In this document: positions 1-9,408 of the stretch, piece after piece
How the letters are laid out: the number at the start of each line of letters is the position of its first letter
Numbering within the stretch: the stretch's first letter is position 1
Assembly: GCF_014203235.1 (NCBI RefSeq)
Contig: NZ_JACHIN010000001.1
Span: 1,240,001 to 1,304,000, forward strand
Direction: 5' to 3'
DNA length: 64,000 bases
Origin: Nonomuraea endophytica
GTDB taxonomy: Bacteria > Actinomycetota > Actinomycetes > Streptosporangiales > Streptosporangiaceae
The notes under the pieces: generated by a model
What the model was told of the DNA's origin: nothing
Databases searched by the model: none
The model's input: only the letters and a program-made list of their open reading frames with translations
Made by a program: the position numbers and the translations under genes

Positions 1-1250
1 TCGCGGGCGATGGACATCTCGCGGTAGTAGTCGCGGGTGGAGCCGTGGTAGGCGTCGCCGTACGTGCTCTCGCCCACGAGCGACCGCAGGCGGGGGTCGA
101 CGTCGTCGTCGCGCTGGTCGGGCCAGAAGAGGCCGACCTTGCCGGTGCCCCGGCTGTCCTGCGGGGCGATGATGCCGACGCCGGTCCTGGCCAGCGCCTT
201 GAACGCCTCGGCCACCTGCAGCGGTGTCTGGCCGAAGCCGACCCGCTTTCTGGCGTCCAGGTAGGGGCTGATCAGGATGGGCTTGTCGGGAAGCTCCTGT
301 TCGACGATCTCGTGCTGGTCGGCGTAGACGTGGAGCGTGGGGTTGCTGGTCAGCGTGGCGCCCATCTGCACTTCGAAGGGCTGGTAGACGCCGCCGAGCG
401 CGGCGCGGCCCTCGAAGCGGGCGCCGTAGTCCTGCAGGATGCGGCGGGTGAGCGTGGTCAGTGCGCCGATGTGGGCGGGGTTGGCCCTGGTCGGGGTCTT
501 CTGGTCGCGCGGGGCCAGCGGCAGCGCGGGGAAGACGCGGACGCCGAACTGGTCGCCCAGCTTGAGCAGCTGGGTGAGGCTGTCCATCTTCGACGCTGCG
601 ACGAGGATCAGGTCGTACTTGCCCGCCCCGTCGAAGTTGCAGCTCGCGTCGTCGGAGCCGTCCATGGGCGCGATGAGGCGGAAGTAGACGCGCTTGTCGA
701 CCTCGATGGTCCGTTCCACGTCGGTGCAGCGGAAAATGCTGGTGCTGTACGACTCGTCGGTCCGGTAGACGAAGGTCCTGGCGATCCGGTTGCCCGGGTT
801 GAACTTCTTGAGGTCGTCCTCCGCCGCCTGGCGGCAGGTCCTGCCGTTCTCGACGCATCCGGCGTAGAGGTCGTCGACCTGGTTGTTGTCGCGGCGCAGG
901 ATGCGGCCCTGGTCGTCGATCGGCCGGTACTGCATGCCGTACCCGATCCTGATGACGGTGTCGCCGCCGACCCGGTGGATCTCCTGGAACTGGTGGCGCC
1001 AGGTGCACGGGTTCGACTTCGGCATGATCCAGTAGCCGGTGACGGCGTAGGTGTACTTCTCGTCGGTGTCGAAGGTGCCGCACGGGTCGCTGAACTCGGA
1101 GACCTGTGGGGTCGGCTGCTCCTTGGTGGGGCTCGCGACCGGCTTGCTGCTGGTCTTGATCGGTTTCTCCGAGGAGGAGGGCAGCACGATGACCACAGCC
1201 GCGACAGCGGCGAGTATCGCTACGCCCAGGAGTACGAGGAGCCAGCGCAC
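1..1250 (-). CDS. Membrane-anchored DUF4434-like protein (3' end outside window)
   Basis: At least 416 residues, and the frame is still open at the window edge, so the C-terminus is missing. A GTG start at 1250 follows a GAGGGCGG..TAGG stretch and gives MRWLLVLLGVAILAAVAAVV, one N-terminal membrane helix with no clear cleavage site. A Ser/Thr/Pro linker follows. The remainder is extracellular by inference. The body contains TGYWIMPKSNPCTWRHQF and, near residues 335-395, ISPYLDARKRVGFGQTP and GVGIIAPQDSRGTGKVG, which resemble the TIM-barrel-like DUF4434 family related to glycoside hydrolases. Several Cys pairs suit a secreted fold. It lies beside a polysaccharide locus, so a role in surface glycan processing is plausible but not shown. 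Confidence 0.7.
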   Translation of the reverse strand, partial: MRWLLVLLGVAILAAVAAVVIVLPSSSEKPIKTSSKPVASPTKEQPTPQVSEFSDPCGTFDTDEKYTYAVTGYWIMPKSNPCTWRHQFQEIHRVGGDTVIRIGYGMQYRPIDDQGRILRRDNNQVDDLYAGCVENGRTCRQAAEDDLKKFNPGNRIARTFVYRTDESYSTSIFRCTDVERTIEVDKRVYFRLIAPMDGSDDASCNFDGAGKYDLILVAASKMDSLTQLLKLGDQFGVRVFPALPLAPRDQKTPTRANPAHIGALTTLTRRILQDYGARFEGRAALGGVYQPFEVQMGATLTSNPTLHVYADQHEIVEQELPDKPILISPYLDARKRVGFGQTPLQVAEAFKALARTGVGIIAPQDSRGTGKVGLFWPDQRDDDVDPRLRSLVGESTYGDAYHGSTRDYYREMSIAR

Positions 1251-1299
1251 GTTCAGGAACCTACCGCCCTCGTGATGTGCCGGAAATAAACAGCCAGAG

Positions 1300-2388
1300 C
1301 TACTTCTTCACCCCGGCCCACGCCTCAAGCTGGGCGACGAACCGCTTGGCGGAGTTCGGCCAGTGGTGGTTGGCGCGGGCCGCCGCGTAGCCTCGGGCGC
1401 CCTGCCCCTGGCGTTCGCGCACGTCGTCGCGGAGCGTCAGCACCGCCTGGGCCACGGCCTTGGGGTCCTGCCACGGCACGACGACGCCGCTGTCGTATCG
1501 CTCCACCAGCTCCACCGCGCGCGGCGACGGGGTGGTGATCACGGGGATGCCGTGCGCCATGTACTCCACGATCTTCGTGGGCATGGAGTGGCGGTAGTTG
1601 GGTTCGTCGTGGAGCAGCGAGAGCCCGGCCAGCGCCCCGTCGAGCCGCTTGAGCGCCTCGTCGTTGGGCATGAAGTCGCGCCATTCGAGCACGCCTTCGG
1701 CCACGGCCTCGTTGAGCATGGGACGGCTCTGCGGGTCGGCGTAGCCGATCAGCTCGACCGACACCTTGTACGGCTGCAGGATGCGGGCCACCTCGACCGC
1801 CTCGCGTACGCCGCGTGCCCAGGACAGCCAGCCGAGGTAGACGACCCGGTCGCCGCCGGGGGCGGTGACGGTGTCGGGCACCCAGGTCTCGTTGGGCACG
1901 ATCAGGTGGGCGTGCTTGAACCGGCCCGCGTACGCGGTCTCGGCCAGCAGCAGGTGAAGGTGCCGCTCCGCCGTACCCTCGAGGAGCCTCGCGAAGAAGC
2001 GGACCGGCGGGCGCAGGAACGACGGCAGCCAGTGCTTGAGCGAGAGCGTCGCCGGCGTGTCCTCGTGCACGTCCCAGACCACGGGCGGGCGTTTGCGCAC
2101 ACCCCAGACCGCGAAGAGCAGTTCGGGGTCGTGGATCAGCACCAGGTCGACCTTGGACCGCATCCGCTTGAACAGCTTGCGGGCGGCCAGCACGGCCGAG
2201 ATCCGCTTGCGCTCGGCGGCGCGCGGCAGGTCGACGCTGTTCACCCAGGAGCGGGGAACGACTCCGCGCGCCGTGTACGGCGCGGCGTACGTGACCTCAT
2301 GACCGGCATCGACGAGCGCGCGGATCTGCCGGTGCAGGATCCTGGCGTCCTCGGGGTGATGCACCACCGTCATGACGAGCACGTGCAC
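1300..2388 (-). CDS. Family 4-type glycosyltransferase
   Basis: A 362-residue GT-B protein beginning MHVLVMTVVHHPEDARIL, the usual N-terminal Rossmann opening of GT4 enzymes. The C-terminal half has VVYLGWLSWARGV and the donor-binding segment PTKIVEYMAHGIPVITTPSP with the EX7E-like pattern of retaining glycosyltransferases (about residues 270-305). The enzyme would transfer a sugar from a nucleotide donor at the cytoplasmic membrane face. It lies 18 bp downstream of the nucleotide-sugar dehydrogenase on the same strand, so co-transcription is likely. The donor may be the ManNAc-uronate made by the neighbours, but the sequence does not prove substrate. Confidence 0.85.
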   Translation of the reverse strand: MHVLVMTVVHHPEDARILHRQIRALVDAGHEVTYAAPYTARGVVPRSWVNSVDLPRAAERKRISAVLAARKLFKRMRSKVDLVLIHDPELLFAVWGVRKRPPVVWDVHEDTPATLSLKHWLPSFLRPPVRFFARLLEGTAERHLHLLLAETAYAGRFKHAHLIVPNETWVPDTVTAPGGDRVVYLGWLSWARGVREAVEVARILQPYKVSVELIGYADPQSRPMLNEAVAEGVLEWRDFMPNDEALKRLDGALAGLSLLHDEPNYRHSMPTKIVEYMAHGIPVITTPSPRAVELVERYDSGVVVPWQDPKAVAQAVLTLRDDVRERQGQGARGYAAARANHHWPNSAKRFVAQLEAWAGVKK

Positions 2389-2406
2389 TGCGCGCAGCCT
2401 CCGTCG

Positions 2407-3684
2407 CTACAGCCGCTCGACGCGTTCACCCTCGGTGAGCACACCGCGGGTGTCCAGCACGAGCCGGGCCTTCTCCTCGATCATCCCGAGGTCGAAAGCG
2501 GCGTGCTTCTGCAGCAGCAGGGTCACGTCCGCTTCCACTACGGCCTGGGCCAGATCCTCCTCACGCGGCACCGGAGTGCCGTCCACGAGCCATTCCTTGA
2601 CGTGCGGGTCGACGTAGGAGAGGTCGGCGCCCAGTTCCAGCAGGGCCCTCGCCACCGGCAGGGCCGGCGTCTCCCGCTCGTCGGCGATGTCTTCCTTGTA
2701 GGTCACGCCAAGCATGACCACCTTGGCGCCGTTGACGGCCTTCTTATGCCGATTCAGCAGGCGTTGCGCGCGGGCCACCACGTACGACGGCATCCGCTCG
2801 TTGATCTCCTGGGCCAGCTCGACGAACCGGAAGGGGTAGCCGAGCTTGCGTACCGTGTACGAGAGGTAGGACGGGTCGACGGGGATGCAGTGCCCGCCGA
2901 CGCCCGGTCCTGGCAGGAACTTCTGGAATCCGAACGGCTTGGTGGCCGCGGCCTCGATGGCTTCCCAGAGGTTGATGCCGAGCTCGTCGCAGAAGATCGC
3001 CATCTCGTTGACGAGGGCGATGTTGACGTGCCGGTAGGTGTTCTCGAGCAGCTTGGCCATCTCGGCCTCGCGGGTGCCGCTGACGGGCACGACCTGCTCG
3101 ATGAACTGCGCGTAGAACGCGGCGGCGCGGTCGCGGCACGGGGTGGTGTAGCCGCCGACGACCTTCGGGGTGTTCCGCAGGCCGAACTTTGGGTTGCCCG
3201 GGTCGATGCGCTCGGGCGAGAAGGCCAGGTGGAAGTCCTGGCCGGCGATGAGACCCGAGGTTTCGAGCAGCGGGCGGGCGACGTTGTCGGTGGTGCCCGG
3301 GTAGGTCGTGGACTCGAGCACGACGAGCGTGCCCTTGGTGAGGTTGCGCGCGACCGTGCCGGTGGCGCCTTCGACCGCGGACAGGTCCGGGCGGTGGTCC
3401 TCGTCCAGCGGGGTGGGCACGCAGATGACGATGGTGTTGCTCTTGGCCAGCACGGACTCGTCGAGCGTGGCGCTGAAGCCGTTGTCCAGCATGTGCTCGA
3501 GATCGGCGTCCGTCAGATCATCGATGTAGGACTGACCGGCGTTGAGCGCGTCGACCTTGCGGGGGTCGACGTCGACGCCGACGACCCGCAGTCCAGCCGC
3601 CACGGCCTCCTTGGCCAGCGGCATGCCGACGTATCCCAGGCCGATGACAGCCAGATCGATGACAGGCCGGTCGATTTCTGTCAC
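2407..3684 (-). CDS. wecC: UDP-N-acetyl-D-mannosamine dehydrogenase-like nucleotide-sugar dehydrogenase
   Basis: NAD+-dependent UDP-sugar 6-dehydrogenase, expected to oxidise UDP-ManNAc to UDP-ManNAc uronate. The N-terminus carries the Rossmann motif AVIGLGYVGMPLAKEA, followed by the VVLESTTYPGTT and FSPERIDPG blocks. The catalytic Cys is in GPGVGGHCIPVDPSYL, about residue 265. The C-terminal domain has the family signature MLGVTYKEDIADERETPA. The GTG start at 3684 has AAGG about 8 bases upstream; a second in-frame GTG at 3714 lacks a good ribosome site. The divergently placed wecB epimerase supplies the matching substrate, which supports the ManNAc assignment over UDP-Glc. Confidence 0.85.
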   Translation of the reverse strand: MTEIDRPVIDLAVIGLGYVGMPLAKEAVAAGLRVVGVDVDPRKVDALNAGQSYIDDLTDADLEHMLDNGFSATLDESVLAKSNTIVICVPTPLDEDHRPDLSAVEGATGTVARNLTKGTLVVLESTTYPGTTDNVARPLLETSGLIAGQDFHLAFSPERIDPGNPKFGLRNTPKVVGGYTTPCRDRAAAFYAQFIEQVVPVSGTREAEMAKLLENTYRHVNIALVNEMAIFCDELGINLWEAIEAAATKPFGFQKFLPGPGVGGHCIPVDPSYLSYTVRKLGYPFRFVELAQEINERMPSYVVARAQRLLNRHKKAVNGAKVVMLGVTYKEDIADERETPALPVARALLELGADLSYVDPHVKEWLVDGTPVPREEDLAQAVVEADVTLLLQKHAAFDLGMIEEKARLVLDTRGVLTEGERVERL

Positions 3685-3799
3685 AGCTGTACCTTGGCGA
3701 GCCGGAAACAACACTTCATGGTCGCAAAGGTTATCTCAAGTCCACTCAGCTCACGCCTAATGCGAGCGAACCCGTCACAACCGGCAGGCAAATCCCGGG

Positions 3800-5464
3800 T
3801 CATCGTTCGTCAAGGGATCGGTAGAGCGTTCGATAAGTCTCCGCAACGCGGCTCCAGGTCCGCTTGGCGGCCACTTCAGCCCGTCCTGCCTCACCCATCT
3901 CAGCACGTCTGGCGGGGTCCTCGCGGAGCGCGGCAAGCGCCTTCGCGAGCTCTTCCGGGTCTCCGGGCGGCACGAGCAGGCCGGCGCCGTCCGAGCCGAC
4001 AAGCTCCGACAGAGCGGGCAAATCGCTGAGTACGACGGGCTTCCCGAGCGCCATCGCCTCGACGGGTTTCAATGGCGTAACGAGTCGGCAAACCCGCAGG
4101 TCCTCCCTAGGGCAGACGAAGATGTCGATCGCCGCCTGAGCTTTCAGCGCTTCTTCAGGATCGACCCGGCCGGGCAGGATCGCGCTGTCCAGGCGCAGCT
4201 CCTTGACCAGTTCGAGGAGGTTCTCCCGCTCGCTGCCGTCGCCGACGATCAGCGCGCGCACCGGGGTGCCCTGGTCGCGCAGGTACGCCGCCGCCCGCAG
4301 CAGGGTGGCGAACCCCTCATAACCGACGATGCTGGAGACCGAGCCGACCACGATCTCGCCGTCGGCGATCCCCATGTCCCGGCGGAACGCGCCGCCGTCG
4401 TAGGAGACGCTCAGCAGCGAGTCGTCCACGGCGTTGGGCGCGAGGTAGATGTTCTCGCGCGGCACCCCGCGCTCGACGATCTCGGTGGCCATCGTCTCGG
4501 CCAGCGTGACGACCGCGTCGGCCTCGCGCATGAGGAACGCCTCACGCTCGCGCTGCAGCACCGCGCGCTGGCTGCCGGTACGCACGCCGGGATCACGCGA
4601 GACCCAGGTCTCCTCCAGGAACCCGCGCACCTCGTAGACGAAGGGCGTGCCGGTCCGCTGACGTACGGCGTGGGCCACCGACCCGTTGCGATGGTCGGTC
4701 GCCGCGTGCAGAACCTGGGGCCGCAACTTTTCGACCAGCCGGGTCACCTCGTCGGCGCCCCTGATGATCCGCCCGGTGGTCTCGAAGGGCATCTCGCCCC
4801 GCCCGTCCGGCAGGAGCCGGTAGTACGGGATGCCGTCGACCTCGTCGAACGGCGTCGCGTCCGCGTGCCCCTGGAGCATCGGCCAGCCCCAGCTGGTCAC
4901 GACGTGCGGGTCGAGCCCGGCCGCCTTCTGCGCGGTGACGATGCGGTGGGTGCGCACGGTGTATCCGGCCTGCGTGTACGGCAGGGCGTTGGTGACACAG
5001 TGCAGAACCCGCCCGGGAACCCGCTCACCGACCTCCACGGCCGGCTTCGGCGGGATCGGATCGGGGCTGATCGCGGCCAGCTCGCCCCGGTAGTAGGCGG
5101 CCCTGCGCTTGACGAAGGGGTATTTGACGTGGGGATCGAGCACCTGGGCCGCTTCGGTGATGCGGCCGGCGTCCCAGTGGTCCTTTGCCTCGTTCCACGG
5201 GCCCTGGACCGCGCGCATGCTGATCTTCCGCACCGCCCAGCGCACCTTGCGGGCGGCGGGCCAGGCGACCTTGCCCACGATGGGACGCAGCACCGGCGGA
5301 AGCGCGTCCGCGGCTGCCTGGGCCACCCGCACCGGATCCGACTTCACCTTCGTCACGACGACGCGGGAGACGATGATCGGGTGCTGGACGAAGCCTTTGA
5401 GTAGTCCGCCGACGCCCGCACGGGCCGACTTGGCGGAAACCTTGCGTCTGGCGTCGGATACCAC
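3800..5464 (-). CDS. GT4-type glycosyltransferase with N-terminal extension
   Basis: About 554 residues. The first 170 or so are basic and helical with no recognised domain. The GT-B fold then begins at GRVLHCVTNALPYTQAGYTV, a signature of GT4 enzymes of exopolysaccharide loci. The second Rossmann domain shows APNAVDD, VVGSVSSIVGYEGF, LIVGDGSERENL and TPLKPVEAMALGKPVVLSD, with the conserved Glu pair. The start is uncertain: the frame is open to 5599, but that region holds the wecB start, so a GTG at 5464 is chosen although no strong ribosome site precedes it. It diverges from wecB with about 55 bp between, likely sharing a bidirectional promoter region. Confidence 0.8.
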   Translation of the reverse strand: MVSDARRKVSAKSARAGVGGLLKGFVQHPIIVSRVVVTKVKSDPVRVAQAAADALPPVLRPIVGKVAWPAARKVRWAVRKISMRAVQGPWNEAKDHWDAGRITEAAQVLDPHVKYPFVKRRAAYYRGELAAISPDPIPPKPAVEVGERVPGRVLHCVTNALPYTQAGYTVRTHRIVTAQKAAGLDPHVVTSWGWPMLQGHADATPFDEVDGIPYYRLLPDGRGEMPFETTGRIIRGADEVTRLVEKLRPQVLHAATDHRNGSVAHAVRQRTGTPFVYEVRGFLEETWVSRDPGVRTGSQRAVLQREREAFLMREADAVVTLAETMATEIVERGVPRENIYLAPNAVDDSLLSVSYDGGAFRRDMGIADGEIVVGSVSSIVGYEGFATLLRAAAYLRDQGTPVRALIVGDGSERENLLELVKELRLDSAILPGRVDPEEALKAQAAIDIFVCPREDLRVCRLVTPLKPVEAMALGKPVVLSDLPALSELVGSDGAGLLVPPGDPEELAKALAALREDPARRAEMGEAGRAEVAAKRTWSRVAETYRTLYRSLDER

Positions 5465-5520
5465 GCGGTGACCGTACCATAGGCAACGTTTTTCCCTATT
5501 CGCAATGAAAGGCGAGGTCA

Positions 5521-6651
5521 ATGCGGGAGAACCCCCTGGTCCTTCACGTCCTGGGCGCCCGGCCCAACTTCGTGAAGGCCGCCCCGGTGGTCCGAGCACT
5601 CGGCGAACTCGGTGTGCGCCAGGGCATCATCCACACAGGTCAGCACTACGACGAGCTGATGTCTGACGTCTTCTTCCGCGACCTCGCGCTGCCCGAACCG
5701 CTCGCGAACCTGGCCGTCGGCTCCGGCACCCACGCCAAGCAGACCGCGGCGCTCCTGATCGGCCTCGAAGAGGTCTTCACCGAGCACGATCCGGACCTGG
5801 TCGTGGTCTACGGCGACGTCAACTCGACGCTGGCCGCGATCCTGGTGGCCGCCAAGCTCGGCGTCAAGACCGCGCACGTCGAGGCGGGCCTGCGCTCGTT
5901 CGACCGCGGCATGCCGGAGGAGGTCAACAGGATCGTCACCGACTCGCTGTCGGACCTGCTGTTCACCACCTCGCCGGACGCGCTGCAGTTCCTCGCGCGC
6001 GAGGGCGTCGCGCCGGAGAAGGTGCACTTCGTCGGCAACCCGATGATCGACAGCCTGTTCTCCGCGCTGCCCAGGCTGGACCCGGCGCCGATCGTGGCGC
6101 GGCTGGGCCTGCCGGAGCGCTACGCCGTTGCCACGCTGCACCGCCCGGCCAACGTCGACACCCCGGCCGCGGCCAAGGAGCTGGTCGACTCCGTGCTGGA
6201 GGTGTCCGAGCGCCTCCCGCTCGTGGTGCCGATCCACCCGCGCGGGCGTACCCGCCTGGCCGAGGCCGGTCTCGTGGACGGCCCGGCGGTCAAGGTCGTG
6301 GACCCGCTCGGCTACGTCGAGTTCCTCTCGCTGGTGCGCGGGGCCGCGCTGGTCGTGACCGACTCGGGCGGCGTGCAGGAGGAGACGACCATGCTCGGCG
6401 TCCCGTGCCTGACCGTCCGGCCCAACACCGAGCGCCCGGTCACCATCACCCACGGCACCAACCGCCTGGTCACCCCGGCCTCGCTGCCGGCCGCCGCGGA
6501 CAAGGCGCTGGCCGACGGCGCGACGACGCCCTCGGGCGAGCTGCCGCCGCTGTGGGACGGCGCCGCCGGCCCGCGGATCGCCCGGGTCGTGGCCGCGTGG
6601 CTCAAGGGGGACAACCTGTCTCCGGCTGCTCAGGGCACTCGGGGCGAATAA
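5521..6651 (+). CDS. wecB: UDP-N-acetylglucosamine 2-epimerase (non-hydrolysing)
   Basis: A 376-residue cytoplasmic epimerase interconverting UDP-GlcNAc and UDP-ManNAc. Conserved blocks are GARPNFVKAAPVV, HTGQHYDELMSDVFF, VYGDVNSTLA, HVEAGLRSFDRGMPEEVNR and DSGGVQEETTMLGVP, in the order and spacing of WecB/MnaA. The length equals the family norm. AAAGGCGAGG lies just before the ATG. It is transcribed away from wecC and the GT4 genes, with another glycosyltransferase 74 bp downstream on its own strand. Confidence 0.93.
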   Translation: MRENPLVLHVLGARPNFVKAAPVVRALGELGVRQGIIHTGQHYDELMSDVFFRDLALPEPLANLAVGSGTHAKQTAALLIGLEEVFTEHDPDLVVVYGDVNSTLAAILVAAKLGVKTAHVEAGLRSFDRGMPEEVNRIVTDSLSDLLFTTSPDALQFLAREGVAPEKVHFVGNPMIDSLFSALPRLDPAPIVARLGLPERYAVATLHRPANVDTPAAAKELVDSVLEVSERLPLVVPIHPRGRTRLAEAGLVDGPAVKVVDPLGYVEFLSLVRGAALVVTDSGGVQEETTMLGVPCLTVRPNTERPVTITHGTNRLVTPASLPAAADKALADGATTPSGELPPLWDGAAGPRIARVVAAWLKGDNLSPAAQGTRGE

Positions 6652-6671
6652 CCCCACATACCCGGACAAGG

Positions 6672-6690
6672 GGTACGGCGCGGCCGTACC
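6672..6690 (+). terminator. Perfect hairpin between wecB and the next glycosyltransferase
   Basis: GGTACGGC and GCCGTACC flank a 3-base loop, an 8-bp perfect stem. No T run follows, so it could be a weak terminator, an mRNA processing or stability element, or a chance inverted repeat. Confidence 0.4.
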
Positions 6691-6725
6691 ATCGACTGAC
6701 CCCCGCGAAGCGATAGGCGAGCACC

Positions 6726-8765
6726 ATGGCCGAAACCCCAGAAGAGCCGACCTACCAGCGGCTCGGTCCCGTCAACTGGCTCCCGGAGGAGCGCAAGCTC
6801 GTCGAGCGCTACGAGGCCGACATCAGGGAACTGCGGCGACGGCTGGAGATCGCCGAGGCCAAGGCCGCCTACGCCACCTGGAAGCTGGAGGCCACGCAGG
6901 CCAAGCGGACGTTCAAGCTGGGTGAGGCACTCGGCGCGAAGAGCCCGGGGCAGATCATCAAGGCCGTCCGCTCGCACGACAAGGCGCCCAAGGCCCCCGA
7001 GCAGGCGGTCACCGAGATCATCGAGCGGGCGAACAAGCGCACGCCGCTGGTCGACGTGCCCGCGATCAAGTGGCCGCTGGGCCCGGTGAACCGTCCCGAC
7101 CTGCGCGTGGCCGTGATCCTGGACGACTTCTCCCGGATGGCCTTCCGCTACGAGTGGGACCAGATCGAGTTCGGGCTCAAGGACTGGCCGGAGATCTTCG
7201 CCGACAAGCGGCCCGACCTGCTGTTCTGCGAGTCGGCCTGGCACGGCAACCAGGGCCGCTGGCGCTACCAGATGACCGGCACCAACGCTCCCAAGGACCC
7301 GCTGCGCGAGCTCGTGGCCTGGTGCAAGCAGGAGGGTATCCCCACGGTCTTCTGGAACAAGGAGGACCCGCCGAACTTCGACTTCTTCATCGACACGGCC
7401 AAGCTGTTCGACTACGTGTTCACCTGCGACGGTGACATGCTGCCGAAATATCGGGAAACATTGGGACACGACCGGGTGGACGTGCTGCAGTTCGCCGCCC
7501 AGCCCCGCGTGCACAACCCGATCCAGCAGAAGCAGGGCCGCCTGCACGACGTGGTCTTCGCCGGCATGTACTTCCGCGACAAGCACCCCGAGCGCCGCGA
7601 GCAGATGGAGACCGTCCTCGACCCGGTACGCGAGCTGGGCCTGCACATCTTCGCCCGCAACGGCGAGGTCGACGAGAAGTACGCCTGGCCGGAGAAGTAC
7701 CGCCCGCACATCGTCGGCGAGCTCCCCTACGACCAGATGCTGGCCGCGTACCGCATGTACAAGGTCTTCCTCAACGTCAACTCCGTGCTCGGCTCCCCGA
7801 CCATGTGCGCGCGCCGCGTCTTCGAGCTGTCGGCCTGCTCCACCCCGGTCGTCACCGGCTGGTCACGCGCGATCGAGGAGACGTTCGGCGAGCTGATCCC
7901 GATCGCCCGCGAGCCGATCGAGTCCTACAACCAGGTGCTCCACCTCATCAACAGCCCCGAGCTGCGCGCCCGCATGGGCCACCTGGCGATGCGCGAGGTG
8001 TTCGACAAGCACCTGTTCTCCCACCGCGTCGACCAGATCCTGCGGCTGCTGGGCCGCCCGGTCAGCACCGGGGAGCGCTCGATCTCGGTCGTGCTGCCCA
8101 CCAACCGCGCCTCCCAGATCGAGCACGCGATCTCCTCGGTGGCCAAGCAGATCCACCGCCCGCTGCAGCTCGTGATGGTGCTGCACGGCCTCGACATCGA
8201 CCCCGTCGTCGTGGCCGACAAGGCGCGCATGGCGGGCATCACCGACGTGACCGTGCTGCCGGCCGCCGCCGAGCTGTCGCTCGGCGCGTGCATGAACCTC
8301 GGCATCGCCGCCGCCGAGGGCGAGCTGATCGCCAAGATGGACGACGACAACCTGTACGGCGAGCACTACCTGTCCGACCTGGCCCGCGCCTTCGACTACA
8401 CCGACGCCCAGCTCGTCGGCAAGGGCGCCCACTACAGCTACTTCGAGGGCTCCAACACCACGATGCTCCGCCTGCCCGGCCTGGAGCACCGCTACTCCTT
8501 CCTGGTCCAGGGCGGCACGTTCCTCGGCAAGGCCGAGATGTTCCGCGCCTACCCCTTCGCCGACATCACCCGCGGCGAGGACACCCACCTGGTCCGCAGG
8601 CTGAAGGAGGACGGCGTCAAGATCTACTCGGCCGACCGCTTCAACTTCGTCTACTGGCGCAGCGCGGACGCCAGCATGCACACCTGGCAGGCCGACCACA
8701 TCAAGCTGACCCGCAACGCCCAGTTCTCCTTCGTCGGCCACCCGGGCCCGCACGTCCTCATCTGA
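6726..8765 (+). CDS. Bidomain glycosyltransferase: CgeB-like GT-B domain plus GT2 domain
   Basis: 679 residues. Residues about 20-60 are a charged coiled coil. Residues about 110-430 resemble CgeB/DUF3880-type GT-B enzymes (VFAGMYFRDKHPERREQM, then AYRMYKVFLNVNSV, SPTMCARRVFELSACSTPVV). Residues about 445-650 form a GT2 (GT-A) domain with SVVLPTNRASQIEHAISSVA and the metal-binding AKMDDDNLYGEHYL, then a GTFLGK..RGEDTHLVRRL acceptor block. Two catalytic modules in one chain suggest a polymerase or primer/branch pair. The gene overlaps the convergent PAP2 gene by 8 bases. Confidence 0.85.
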   Translation: MAETPEEPTYQRLGPVNWLPEERKLVERYEADIRELRRRLEIAEAKAAYATWKLEATQAKRTFKLGEALGAKSPGQIIKAVRSHDKAPKAPEQAVTEIIERANKRTPLVDVPAIKWPLGPVNRPDLRVAVILDDFSRMAFRYEWDQIEFGLKDWPEIFADKRPDLLFCESAWHGNQGRWRYQMTGTNAPKDPLRELVAWCKQEGIPTVFWNKEDPPNFDFFIDTAKLFDYVFTCDGDMLPKYRETLGHDRVDVLQFAAQPRVHNPIQQKQGRLHDVVFAGMYFRDKHPERREQMETVLDPVRELGLHIFARNGEVDEKYAWPEKYRPHIVGELPYDQMLAAYRMYKVFLNVNSVLGSPTMCARRVFELSACSTPVVTGWSRAIEETFGELIPIAREPIESYNQVLHLINSPELRARMGHLAMREVFDKHLFSHRVDQILRLLGRPVSTGERSISVVLPTNRASQIEHAISSVAKQIHRPLQLVMVLHGLDIDPVVVADKARMAGITDVTVLPAAAELSLGACMNLGIAAAEGELIAKMDDDNLYGEHYLSDLARAFDYTDAQLVGKGAHYSYFEGSNTTMLRLPGLEHRYSFLVQGGTFLGKAEMFRAYPFADITRGEDTHLVRRLKEDGVKIYSADRFNFVYWRSADASMHTWQADHIKLTRNAQFSFVGHPGPHVLI

Positions 8766-9408
8766 GCGCCGCGCCCGCGCTTCCCCGTCTGAGTACCTGG
8801 CGGATCATCACCGCCAGGCAGAACACCCCGAGCACCAGCCCCCACACCACGTCGGTGACGAAGTGCATGCCCCGGTAGAGCCGGGAGGCCGCCACGATCA
8901 GCGGCACCCCGGCGCCCACCACCCACACCAGCGCGGTCAGCACCCGGTGCCCGTGCAGGCGCATCGTCAGCAGGACGGCCAGACCGGCGTAGAAGCAGAC
9001 GGCGGCGCTGACGTGCCCCGACGGCCAGCTGCTCGTCGGCGGCGCGGCGTCCAGGTGCGCCACCGGCGGACGGCTCCTGGCCACGAGCGCGCTGGTCGCC
9101 AGGAACACCAGCGACTGCGACCAGACCGCCGCGACCAGGAACACCGACTCCCGCCAGCGCCCCAGCGCCAGCCGGAACGCGATCGCCGCCAGCGCCGTGA
9201 GCACCACGATGACCGGCGTGTCGGACAGGCTGCTGCCGATGTGGGTGGCCTGGTTCAGGAGCGGCACACGCTCGGCGGCGATGTCCGCCATGACGCCGGG
9301 CTCAGCCCAGTCGGAACGTTCGACCAGCTCCCCCAGCGTGAACGTGGCCGCCGTCATCAACAGCAGCCACACGACGGCCGGCCATAACCGGTCGATCACT
9401 TCACGCAC
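8758..9408 (-). CDS. PAP2 superfamily membrane phosphatase (first of two)
   Basis: 216 residues with about five to six hydrophobic segments. The three phosphatase motifs are present: ATSALVARSRPP, PTSSWPSGHVSAA and ASRLYRGMHFVTDV, with the His and Asp needed for catalysis. It would remove phosphate from a lipid phosphate at the outer membrane face. The start is a GTG overlapping the end of the upstream PAP2 gene by 8 bases, with GGAGGAGGCGC just before it, so translation is coupled. It is the last gene of the DUF1206-PLD-PAP2-PAP2 operon. Confidence 0.88.
   Translation of the reverse strand: MREVIDRLWPAVVWLLLMTAATFTLGELVERSDWAEPGVMADIAAERVPLLNQATHIGSSLSDTPVIVVLTALAAIAFRLALGRWRESVFLVAAVWSQSLVFLATSALVARSRPPVAHLDAAPPTSSWPSGHVSAAVCFYAGLAVLLTMRLHGHRVLTALVWVVGAGVPLIVAASRLYRGMHFVTDVVWGLVLGVFCLAVMIRQVLRRGSAGAALR

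Noticed and set aside
45..1289. Rightward 414-codon frame at the left edge
   Set aside because: The opposite strand encodes an N-terminal helix and DUF4434-like blocks with proper codon bias; the rightward frame has no motif.
1363..4029. Very long rightward frame of 888 codons
   Set aside because: It is antisense to three genes with clear family motifs on the other strand; its product is low-complexity Arg/Gly/Val-rich, the usual shadow in GC-rich DNA.
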